The notes under the pieces: generated by a model
What the model was told of the DNA's origin: nothing
The model's database searches: none
What the model saw: only the letters and a program-made list of their open reading frames with translations
In this document: positions 24,611 to 31,162 of the stretch, piece after piece
How positions within the stretch are numbered: the first letter of the stretch is position 1
Layout of the letters: the number at the start of each line of letters is the position of its first letter
Translations under genes and position numbers: made by a program
From: Parachlamydiaceae bacterium
Lineage (GTDB): Bacteria > Chlamydiota > Chlamydiia > Chlamydiales > Parachlamydiaceae
DNA length: 31,162 nucleotides
NCBI GenBank assembly: GCA_013815395.1
Contig: JACDGH010000004.1
Coordinates: 1-31,162 of the forward strand
Reading direction: 5' to 3'

Positions 24611-25015
24611 ATGAAAAAGATTTTCTACTCCCTGATTTGTTTGCAGGCGTTTGTGATGTCTACCCCCTTGTTTGCCATTGAAGATGAGGCTGCGCCGCCC
24701 CGCGAACAAGGCTTATTTCAAACAGCGATTATGATCGCTATAGCCTTGATGTTCTTTTATTTTATCTTATGGCGTCCTGAGCAGAAGCGCCGCAAGGCTT
24801 TGGATGATCAGCGTAGCACTTTAAAGAAAGGTGATCGCGTGACAGCTATGGGCATTGTAGGCACAGTGCTTCGCATTCAAGAGCAGACCGTCATTTTAAA
24901 AATGTACGATGGCTCGAAAATTGAAGTGTTGAAGGGCGCGATTACTGATGTCACTCCCGGCACCGAAGAGGACGTTAAAAAAGCTGAGAGAGAGGATAGC
25001 AAATTATTGCCCTAG
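24611..25015 (+). CDS. yajC: Preprotein translocase accessory subunit YajC
   Basis: 134 residues from ATG 24611-24613, with AAGGA five bases before it; longer frames begin with GTG at 24569. YajC binds SecDF in the inner membrane and assists Sec export. Features: a signal-like first segment (IFYSLICLQAFVMSTPLFA), a membrane helix (FQTAIMIAIALMFFYFILW), the RPEQKRRK boundary, and the conserved domain LKKGDRVTAMGIVGTVLRI followed by VILKMYDGSKIEVLKGAI. Two hydrophobic segments are unusual, as most YajC have one; relatives in chlamydiae carry the extra first segment. Cotranscribed with rlmD. Confidence 0.92.
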   Translation: MKKIFYSLICLQAFVMSTPLFAIEDEAAPPREQGLFQTAIMIAIALMFFYFILWRPEQKRRKALDDQRSTLKKGDRVTAMGIVGTVLRIQEQTVILKMYDGSKIEVLKGAITDVTPGTEEDVKKAEREDSKLLP

Positions 25016-25113
25016 TCACTTTAATCATCTTAGAGGGCCTTAATGGTGATTAGGTGAATAGATGCTTTTAGACTGATTTTTATGGTTATATAAATTTGAT
25101 TGAGTAAATATTA

Positions 25114-25152
25114 AAAGGCCACCAAGGAAGCGTAGTTTCTTTGGTGGCCTTT
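25114..25152. terminator. Two-way terminator between yajC and the convergent unit
   Basis: 16-bp stem with one G-U (arms 25114-25129 and 25137-25152), loop of seven bases. Both sides run into T-rich DNA (ATTTTTAT to the right; TTTTAATATTT on the opposite strand), so it can serve both strands. Confidence 0.85.
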
Positions 25153-25423
25153 ATTTTTATGTGTTTAAGACAATTTAAAATCTACTGAATATTTTAAAAA
25201 AATTAAACTAATTTACTTCCTTTTTACACACTTGCAGCCAAAGGTAGGAATGACCACGGCTTTTAGTTGCTACCGCGACCGGATCCTAAATAACCGCCGA
25301 AATTGTTTCTGCAATTAACCAGTGTTACTAATACACAACTGTTGCAGCTCGATCGATAACCGCGGAAATTTTCACCAACCATTTATTTGTTGTGCAAATT
25401 GGCTGCTTTACTATTACTTGCCT
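25153..25423. other. 271-base gap with a small Cys/Gly-rich frame
   Basis: Gene-free spacer. On the minus strand 25382 to 25263 a 39-codon frame with three Cys (MVGENFRGYRSSCNSCVLV..) follows the tail of the split gene, but has no ribosome site. The stretch 25394-25440 holds the decayed second copy of an internal duplication of that gene (see findings). No other structure seen. Confidence 0.35.
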
Positions 25424-27088
25424 TTAAAGCTTTGTGTTTCTTAACAGAAGAAGGTTGCTTATTAATTTTCTTTCAGCCTCCTCCTTCTCTACAGCTTTTA
25501 CAGAAATCTTTTTTGCATTAGTTCCAAGGTTTTCCCCCTGAGAAAATTGAGCAGTTTTACTGTAACTTGCCTTTGGAGGCTTGGTGGTGTCTAAATTTAT
25601 AAGAAGGTTGCTTATTAATTTTCGCTCAGCTTCCTTCTCTTCTTTGGTAAGCATTTTTTCATTAGCGAATTTTGGGGCCATAAAACTTCCTACCCAATTG
25701 CCAATACGAGAAAATGTATTTTCGGCAACCGAAGCAGCTGATAGAACTTTATCACCCCAGATGGCGGCGCCTTTACCTATTCCATCTGCTATGTGAAAAC
25801 TTGTATCTTTGGCAACCGAAGCAGCTGATAGAGCTTTATCGCGCCAGATGATAGTTCCTTTACTTATACCATCTGCTATGTGAGCGACATTATTAACCAT
25901 AGCGACAGTTTCTTCATTTAGTTTTTGTTTACTCCATGTATTTTCCAATGTTGGAACGAGACCATCCAACCATGCATCTACTAGGAATATTGAATCTTCA
26001 AAAGATAGATATTCAGCAAACTTGGCGAACAAGTTCACATCGGTATTTGGTCCGCAGGCTTTTTCCGCCAGTAGTTTCCAATCAAAGTTATACTTTGTAG
26101 CAAACTCTTGCGGGGTCAAGCCCATTTTGTTTCCAAATCTTTTCATGTCAATATATTCGGCAATTTTTTGAGCCCAAAGAGGCCCTATGAGACGGACTAA
26201 TTCTCTTAAAGGATGCCTAGTTTCACTAGCACCTTGCCCAATAACTTGATCTTTAATGTCATTTGGCGGTCTAAATGCGAATTCCTGTGCTTCTTTGAGT
26301 AATCCTGCAACCAATGTATACACTTCTCGGGCTTCATGAACACTAAGGCTTCCATGAGGAATTTTGAATTCATTTTGCATTGAAGTGAAATTCATACCAA
26401 AAGAGCGGAATGCCATTTGATTTTCTAAATGCTTTTTAAAAACAGTTTCGACGTGTGCTAAAGTATTTTCGAACTTTGAAAGTTTGCACTTTTCAGGTTG
26501 GTGCTTTAAAGTTTTAATGTCCCAATTTTTTCTTACATTTTCGGGATGGATTAATTCAGGAATTGGGTTGCCAGCAAGATAAGGGGAATGTGCCTTCAAA
26601 CATGCCTCGGAAGTTAATGCATTTAAAATAGTAGCATCCTTATCTTTAGTAACAAGAGTATCATCTTCAGCATCCGAAGTGTAAAGGGCTAATCCCGCTG
26701 GAGTAAATCCTGTAAACCCTTTGTTAGACAGGGGCTTATTTAAAGTAACTTCATTACCTATAGTCCGTTGCATATTACGAGGATCTTTTACGAAACTTTC
26801 TTGTAATAGAGAAAATTTATTACTCTCTGAACGTGGAAATGACTTATTAGGTAGTTGGGTATTTGGAGCTTTAGGGTTTATCCATTGCTTAACAATCATT
26901 ACCCGTTTATTGCTAAAATCATTTGCTTTAGAAAATCCTATGTTAGATTGGATCACTTCATTTAAGCCAGAATTAACTTCTGAAGGATTATCAAAAATTT
27001 CTGCAGTTTTTGGTGCATCATTAGGATTACAAACTTCATTAGTAGTATTTGAATAGTGCAAGCTCGATTGATCATTAGCTTTGAACAC
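25424..27088 (-). CDS. C-terminal part of a split repeat-containing protein
   Basis: 554 residues from a GTG at 27086-27088, but the frame is open upstream to 27252 and encodes residues with the same style (CYNPTKDFCYKP, NPFQANTTLLQAKE), so the GTG is not a real start. It is the downstream part of the gene beginning at 27816. The N-terminal 300 residues are polar and low in structure. A 29-residue tandem repeat follows (units beginning HIADGI at 403 and 432), then a second tandem copy of EAERKLISNLL (486 and 537). There is no known domain. The C terminus is Lys/Glu-rich. The first stop may itself reflect a lost frame, since the second copy of the repeated DNA would go on to encode KASNSKAANLHNK in another frame. 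A secreted or membrane-attached effector is possible; unproven. Confidence 0.6.
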   Translation of the reverse strand: MFKANDQSSLHYSNTTNEVCNPNDAPKTAEIFDNPSEVNSGLNEVIQSNIGFSKANDFSNKRVMIVKQWINPKAPNTQLPNKSFPRSESNKFSLLQESFVKDPRNMQRTIGNEVTLNKPLSNKGFTGFTPAGLALYTSDAEDDTLVTKDKDATILNALTSEACLKAHSPYLAGNPIPELIHPENVRKNWDIKTLKHQPEKCKLSKFENTLAHVETVFKKHLENQMAFRSFGMNFTSMQNEFKIPHGSLSVHEAREVYTLVAGLLKEAQEFAFRPPNDIKDQVIGQGASETRHPLRELVRLIGPLWAQKIAEYIDMKRFGNKMGLTPQEFATKYNFDWKLLAEKACGPNTDVNLFAKFAEYLSFEDSIFLVDAWLDGLVPTLENTWSKQKLNEETVAMVNNVAHIADGISKGTIIWRDKALSAASVAKDTSFHIADGIGKGAAIWGDKVLSAASVAENTFSRIGNWVGSFMAPKFANEKMLTKEEKEAERKLISNLLINLDTTKPPKASYSKTAQFSQGENLGTNAKKISVKAVEKEEAERKLISNLLLLRNTKL

Positions 27089-27240
27089 ATTAGCATTATT
27101 TATTGTAGTAAAAGACTCTTTAGCTTGAAGAAGCGTTGTATTTGCTTGAAATGGATTTTCATCAGAAGTTGAGCTAATGAATGGATCTGTAACTATAGGT
27201 TTATAGCAGAAATCTTTTGTTGGATTATAGCATTGTGGGG

Positions 27241-27816
27241 CTAAAAAAACTCAGAAACCCTCGTATTAACAACTAGTTGTGTATTGATAGCTGTTGAAAA
27301 ACACTCTTGGGCTTGCGAAAATCCTGTGAGATTCGGCTCTTTACTTAAAGAACAGTAAGTCTGTTTATTATTATAGATTGCGACTTGTTTATTGCTACAT
27401 GTGGGTGGAGCGGGGAAATTTTTTTGATCAAACAAAGTTTTCGCAGCTAAACCGCCACCTATGACAGCCAGTAGACTAATACCTACCATAGCCATGCGCC
27501 CAACTAATTTCGGATTATTTGCTAATTTAAGTTGAGGTTTTTGGACTATAGAAACTTTTTCTTCAGTTTTTAGAGTTGTTTTCGTTTCCGTTTTCGTTCC
27601 CGCATCATTAGCGACTAGAGTTACTGTTGAGGTTGTTGCCGTAACCAATTTTTCGTCGACAAGAGGTGGTACGACTTTCGCTATTTTGGCATCTGTTGGA
27701 TTTATGTCAGAGCCAGTTATAGACTTTCTTTTTAATCCTTGTTTTAGCTGATTTGGATTGGTAGCAGCTTGTAATTGATTTGAAAAAGAAGGAGGGGAAT
27801 TATTTAAATTATTCAT
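27241..27816 (-). CDS. N-terminal part of the split protein, one membrane segment
   Basis: 191 residues. The N-terminal 100 are polar and Thr-rich, then a membrane segment at about 106-128 (LVGRMAMVGISLLAVIGGGLAAKTLF), then a Cys-rich part (PPTCSNKQ, TYCSLSK, QECFST). The Cys pattern goes on in the other frame (PQCYNP, DFCYKP), so the two belong together: EFF-LAPQC would join in the T7 run of the coding strand (27244-27250 on plus). A run of eight would give one protein of about 797 residues. AAGGA eight bases before the ATG at 27814-27816 supports the start. The layout, cytosolic head, one membrane helix and large Cys-bearing far side, recalls chlamydial inclusion or surface proteins, but no homologue is recognised. 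Confidence 0.75.
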   Translation of the reverse strand: MNNLNNSPPSFSNQLQAATNPNQLKQGLKRKSITGSDINPTDAKIAKVVPPLVDEKLVTATTSTVTLVANDAGTKTETKTTLKTEEKVSIVQKPQLKLANNPKLVGRMAMVGISLLAVIGGGLAAKTLFDQKNFPAPPTCSNKQVAIYNNKQTYCSLSKEPNLTGFSQAQECFSTAINTQLVVNTRVSEFF

Positions 27817-28253
27817 GAATTACATCCTTGTTGTTAATTAATTGATTATTTAATAAGCATTCTATCAATTTATTTAATTTTAATCAACATAAATAATTTA
27901 TTTTAAATGATTAAATTTAAAATTGTAATTTTTTTAATTGATTTTCATAAATATATGTCTAAATATTTTTTTAAAATATTGCTTTTCATAGTCAACACGT
28001 TGTGAATACCAATAATTATAGTTAATGATTGTTAAGACGATATAAAGATAATATTAATTTTCTATTATTTTTTTAGAATTTAAGAAGCTGGGGGTTAATT
28101 CAATTAAATGTGATAGTTTGATAAGTCATTAGTATTTTAGACATGAAATGCAAAAAAAAGTTGAACGAAAATATTGTCAGATCATTTTAGTTAAAGGAGG
28201 ATTTGGACTGATGATTTGCATTAAAAGATATTGTTGAGTGTTTTAGTTTTCGT
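27817..28253. other. 437-base AT-rich upstream region
   Basis: Very AT-rich. At about 28193-28212 a strong ribosome site (AAAGGAGG) precedes an ATG after ten bases, but the frame has only eight codons. No coding or RNA gene seen; likely the promoter region of the gene starting at 27816. Confidence 0.4.
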
Positions 28254-28972
28254 CTATTTCAGATGCATAAAGCAGGGCGAAAAGCCCTTAACCAAAATAT
28301 TGTCGATTTTCCAGTGCCACTCCCAGTTTAGGAACTTAGCTTTTTCTGGATTCTTCCACGTATACTTAATTTGAAAACGATATACTTTTTTACTGAATGA
28401 TATGATTAAAAGCATCTTGTTGCCAAAAAGTTCCTGTAAGACCCAATATTTCATTGGCTCAATGGGCTGACTTCCAAGAATGAATAATTTTTGAAAGGTT
28501 ATGTCCAAGCGTTAGCTCAAGAATGATATGGGCGTGATTTGTCATAATACACCAAACATATAGACGATAACGCACATTATCGAAATGGGTTATGGAAATT
28601 GCTACCTCTTTGCTATTTCAGATTTGCTCAAATAACAGTTTCCATAACCCACATCAAGATATGTTTCTATCTATTCAGAGTAGAGATACTGAATTTTTCT
28701 TTCAGTCTCTTTTAAGAGTTCTTTATTTTGCTGTTTTTCATTTTTAGCATTCGCAATCAAATATTCTCGCTCGCGAAGCCATTGTTCGCGTACTGATTGC
28801 GGGATGAATCAACAAAACGAAACGAAATGTGATATATTGCTCCATGACATTGCCAATGAGGAAGATTTACTCCAGTTGAAATGGTAAGCGAATTCATGTC
28901 AAGAATCGGATTAATTGGGATAATCTGATTTAAATCAGTTTCCGAGGATTTAAATTCCTGGTTTAATAGCAT
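28254..28972 (-). pseudogene. Relic of an IS200-like (HUH, REP-associated) transposase
   Basis: Three frames read in order give the parts of one REP-associated tyrosine transposase. From 28972: LPHWQCHGAIYHISFRFVDS. Then in the next frame IPQSVREQWLREREYL. Later LDVGYGNCYLSKSEIAK, then VRYRLYVWCIMTNHAHIILEL with the HUH motif (H-A-H), HNLSKIIHSWKS, ILGLTGTFWQQDAFNHII and, from the third frame, KYTWKNPEKAKFLNWEWHWKI. The order and wording fit the Y1 transposase family known to move REP-type repeats or to be domesticated. At least two frameshifts and several in-frame stops interrupt it, so it is dead. An intact protein would be about 230 residues. No gene of the host is interrupted that I can see. 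Confidence 0.8.
28586..28651. repeat. 13-bp perfect inverted repeat inside the transposase relic
   Basis: TGGGTTATGGAAA (28586-28598) and its complement (28639-28651), 40 bases apart. Possibly chance, possibly a folding element. Confidence 0.45.
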
Positions 28973-29488
28973 TTAATGCATTTCCTTTTTACATTTCTGA
29001 ATGAATAGTTTTAATCTGGTAATAAGCAGTTATTGTTAAATAATAAAATATTGATTGGGTCTGAATGTATGAAGGCAGTCTACCAGATTATCAGCCTATC
29101 AGACTATCAGCCTATCAAAAAAGACAATTAAAATAGGTATCAAAATTTTACAATCACTACCTTTAGATTTCATATAAACATGGGAAAAATGGGAATCATG
29201 GAATAAGCGACAATATTTTGGAGTTCATGAAAATCAGCGCGAGACGCCCTTGCTACCTTGTCGTGAAGGCCCTGAAAGAGAGTAGTCAGTCCGTATCGGC
29301 CTGATTCAATAGATTAAAAAATCTCATTAATATTTTTAGTTTTGGCTTCGTTTGATTTGTTAGAAGCACAGCGAGATATCCGAGCTATCATGCTTGAAAG
29401 AAACGGGATTAAGAGGTGCTTTGATTTTGAGCTTATTAAAATAATCTGCTATAAGTATAGTGCAATTCGAACGGAAAGAGGAAAAAAC
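28973..29488. other. 516-base gap with a tandem repeat and a GC-rich block
   Basis: Holds an 8-bp tandem repeat at 29089-29117 and a block of higher GC at about 29225-29310. From 29342 a TTG-started frame runs into the next gene, but the ribosome site supports the ATG at 29489 instead, so I leave this part uncalled. Confidence 0.4.
29089..29117 (+). repeat. 8-bp tandem repeat, 3.6 copies
   Basis: TATCAGCC, TATCAGAC, TATCAGCC, TATCA in direct succession; near the transposase relic. Confidence 0.8.
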
Positions 29489-29677
29489 ATGTGGCATAGG
29501 GAATATCGCGACTACAAAACTGATCAAGATAATATTAAAAATCAGGTCGAATCCGGTCGCGGCATTTGTGGTTGCGAAATGCATGAAATCCATGGGTGGG
29601 GCAATACAATTCATCGTCCTAAGAAATCTAAACCTGGATTGATTGCCTCATTCATGCAATACTTTTTTGGGAAATGA
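29489..29677 (+). CDS. Small protein, unknown function
   Basis: 62 residues from ATG 29489-29491, preceded by AGAGG at a spacing of eight; the frame could be longer (to TTG 29342) but nothing supports it. The sequence has MWHREYRDYKTDQDN, then RGICGCEMHEIHGWGNTIH with Cys and His that could bind a metal, and a basic C-terminal hydrophobic tail (KSKPGLIASFMQYFFGK). Family not recognised. Four bases separate its stop from the next ATG, so it is the first gene of a compact unit with the zinc-ribbon and AMP nucleosidase genes. Confidence 0.6.
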   Translation: MWHREYRDYKTDQDNIKNQVESGRGICGCEMHEIHGWGNTIHRPKKSKPGLIASFMQYFFGK

Positions 29678-29681
29678 ATTT

Positions 29682-29909
29682 ATGAGCCAGAAGGGCATAC
29701 ATACCTGGGATCTTGTTTTGCAATATCATAAATGTCCCACTTGCGGCGCAATTATAGAAAGCCGAAAGGATTTCCATTATCGACTGGGCGCATGGGTGAA
29801 AGATATCACATGTGAACGCTGTGGAAATATTTTTGAATTAACTAAAGCTCGAAAGCCCTCATTTGGTCCCTTGATCGGCGATCCTCAACCTATAGAAATG
29901 GATTGGTAA
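29682..29909 (+). CDS. Small zinc-ribbon protein
   Basis: 75 residues from ATG 29682-29684 with GGGAAAT upstream; TTG 29643 is too far back. Two CxxC knuckles, CPTCGAIIESR and CERCGNIFELTK, separated by 26 residues with DFHYRLGAWVKDI between, form a zinc ribbon. Such proteins act in transcription, in translation, or as protein partners; the role here is unknown. It is packed between the 62-residue gene (4 bases) and the AMP nucleosidase gene (4 bases), so cotranscription is near certain. Confidence 0.75.
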   Translation: MSQKGIHTWDLVLQYHKCPTCGAIIESRKDFHYRLGAWVKDITCERCGNIFELTKARKPSFGPLIGDPQPIEMDW

Positions 29910-29913
29910 AATT

Positions 29914-30753
29914 ATGCTTGAAGACCCCCTCTTAGATGAAGGACATTCTGATAAACTTGAAGAACAGATAGCTAGGGATACCCTTGAAAGATATTCAGGT
30001 TCAATGGTAGAAGAATTTCAACCCTATCTGTTGCTTACAAATTTTCCAAAATATGTGCATCAATTTGCAGAAACTCGTGGCCTGCCTATTGTTGAAGGGT
30101 CCATGTTTAAAGTATCCCATTCCCCGCAGGAAAAAATTACTATTCTTGATTTCAAAATCGGCTCACCAGCTGCCGCTTTAGTGATCGATTTATGTGCCCA
30201 TCTTCCTATTAAAGCGGCTCTTCTTTTAGGTATGTGTGGTGGCTTACGCAAGCATTATAACGTGGGCGATTATTTTGTGCCGGTGGCAGGCATTCGTGGT
30301 GAAGGCACCTCTGACTTTTATTTTCCCGGAGAAGTGCCTGCTATGGCAAACTTCATGGTGCAAAAAACCGTAAGTGACCATTTAGATAAAGAGAACATTC
30401 ATTATCACATTGGGATTACACATACCACGAATAAGCGCTTCTGGGAATTCAATAAAGATTTCCGTGAAAGGCTGCAAACCACTCGTCCCCAAGCCATTGA
30501 AATGGAGTGTGCCACCTTATTTATGGCAAGTTATCGCTATAAATTGCCTTTAGGAGCTTTGCTGTTAATTTCCGATTTGCCTTTGGGTCGCGATGGGATC
30601 AAAACAAAGAAAAGCGCTGCGGCAGTTTATGCCCAACATACCCATTCACATGTGGAAACTGGTGTTAAAATTCTTATCGAATTGGATGAAGCTATCAAAC
30701 ACCAGGCAAAGGGCGTTTTTCGCGGTACGCGCCGGCGCTTTGAAACACAATAA
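29914..30753 (+). CDS. amn: AMP nucleosidase (short, phosphorylase-fold)
   Basis: 279 residues. It belongs to the nucleoside phosphorylase (PNP/UDP) fold: LLLGMCGGLRKHYNVGDYFVP (103-123), then AIEMECATLFMASY (195-208) with Met197 and Glu198 of the ribose site, and LISDLPLGRDG (218-228) with the base-binding Asp221. The length and order fit the short AMP nucleosidase form found in Chlamydia and Bacteroidetes, which splits AMP to adenine and ribose 5-phosphate. In an ATP-parasite this could control the adenylate pool. ATG 29914 is four bases after the previous stop. A close alternative within the fold is a nucleosidase of the futalosine pathway. Confidence 0.85.
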   Translation: MLEDPLLDEGHSDKLEEQIARDTLERYSGSMVEEFQPYLLLTNFPKYVHQFAETRGLPIVEGSMFKVSHSPQEKITILDFKIGSPAAALVIDLCAHLPIKAALLLGMCGGLRKHYNVGDYFVPVAGIRGEGTSDFYFPGEVPAMANFMVQKTVSDHLDKENIHYHIGITHTTNKRFWEFNKDFRERLQTTRPQAIEMECATLFMASYRYKLPLGALLLISDLPLGRDGIKTKKSAAAVYAQHTHSHVETGVKILIELDEAIKHQAKGVFRGTRRRFETQ

Positions 30754-30786
30754 AACCATTAGTTGAGCTGCTTGTAAAAGGTTTTT

Positions 30787-31162
30787 ATGAAATTTATATA
30801 TTGCTATTTGTGCTTATTATATCTCGCTTTCGCATGTGTTCCTTCTTTTGCAGAGCACAACAATGAGGATACAGGCACATTGATTGTCTCTTATCACACC
30901 GGGCCAAAAGGGGAACGCTTGAATCGCGTGCGCTTTATGCTTTCCTCTGAAAATTGTATTGATAGCCTTTACCCTAAAGGTAATACTTATGTGGATGATG
31001 AGGAGTGTGCTTCAAGGTTAGTCGTTATTGATGATTTGGCTGTGGGCAATTATACGTTGACTTTTTTGGTGCCAAATCAAGATGGACTGTTTGAAGATAT
31101 TCCTGAAAGAAAAATAACTATCGCTAAAAACAGTCTAGTCAAAATCGACCAAAGTATCCATC
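30787..31162 (+). CDS. Exported protein, 5' part only (runs off the window)
   Basis: The frame from ATG 30787 is open to the end of the window (125 codons). AAAAGG lies five to six bases before the ATG. A clear signal peptide opens it: MKFIYCYLCLLYLAFACVPSFA. The mature part is polar with beta-type strands (GTLIVSYHTGPKGERLNR, VGNYTLTFLVPNQDGL, ERKITIAKNSLVKID), as in Ig-like or PEGA-like extracellular domains. The function cannot be told from this part. It lies 33 bases after amn, possibly in the same unit. Confidence 0.75.
   Translation, partial: MKFIYCYLCLLYLAFACVPSFAEHNNEDTGTLIVSYHTGPKGERLNRVRFMLSSENCIDSLYPKGNTYVDDEECASRLVVIDDLAVGNYTLTFLVPNQDGLFEDIPERKITIAKNSLVKIDQSIH

Noticed and set aside
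28254..28508. 84-codon minus frame
   Set aside because: It is one piece of the transposase relic in a shifted frame, not a gene.
28757..28972. 71-codon minus frame
   Set aside because: N-terminal fragment of the same relic; the frame is lost after the conserved FRFVDS.
1..31162. CRISPR array, rRNA genes, prophage
   Set aside because: No regularly spaced repeats, no rRNA-like stretches and no phage structural or integrase genes were seen.

Overview
The window reads as chromosome of an amoeba-associated (environmental) chlamydia, most likely Parachlamydiaceae. The key evidence is a histone H1-like Hc1 gene (hctA, about 22.4 kb), the order hctA-rlmD-yajC, and the order thrS-parA-pGP6-D-like. 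Both orders match Chlamydia chromosomes as I remember them, and the ParA and pGP6-D proteins are chromosomal relatives of chlamydial plasmid proteins. Base composition is AT-rich. Eukaryote-like domains (a RING-H2 finger, a probable BTB fold) fit a bacterium living inside protists. I have no database access, so species-level placement is inference.

Layout. 1-0.9 kb: 3' end of a PVC-type surface protein whose reading frame looks broken at its 5' part. 1.05-1.5 kb: a RING-H2 protein, a candidate secreted E3 ubiquitin ligase. 1.9-4.05 kb: a minus-strand unit with a good promoter, encoding an ABM-fold protein, a LuxR-type regulator and a GNAT acetyltransferase. 4.5-7.6 kb: a large HD-domain protein coupled by an ATGA overlap to a small partner of unknown function. 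7.7-10.96 kb: a minus-strand unit with an exported HD-like protein, an exported HAD phosphatase and an APH-type kinase frameshifted in an 8-base homopolymer. 11.0-11.4 kb: a small conserved-looking gene followed by tRNA-Pro(GGG) and a strong hairpin. 11.5-13.2 kb: ung, an unknown gene and a BTB-like gene with an ambiguous start. 13.2-18.0 kb (minus): tatC, tatA, pGP6-D-like, parA, thrS. 18.2-21.7 kb (minus): an ExbB/TolQ-type protein overlapping a large TPR protein. 22.3-25.0 kb (plus): hctA, its terminator, rlmD, yajC and a two-way terminator. 25.4-27.8 kb (minus): a repeat-bearing membrane protein gene split in two by a homopolymer frameshift. 28.25-28.97 kb (minus): the relic of an IS200-like/REP-associated HUH transposase. 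29.5-31.16 kb (plus): a closely packed unit of a small protein, a zinc-ribbon protein, an AMP nucleosidase and the start of an exported protein.

Together the window alternates core chlamydial blocks (translation, Tat export, chromatin compaction, rRNA modification) with accessory blocks aimed at the host or decaying. Three coding regions (5' end, about 8.27 kb and about 27.25 kb) appear to have lost frame, two of them exactly in runs of 7-8 A/T. That is either assembly error, decay, or polymerase slippage. The most interesting candidates are the RING-H2 protein, the HD protein with its coupled partner, the ABM-LuxR-GNAT unit, the exported HD-like/HAD pair, and the split membrane protein with internal duplications.
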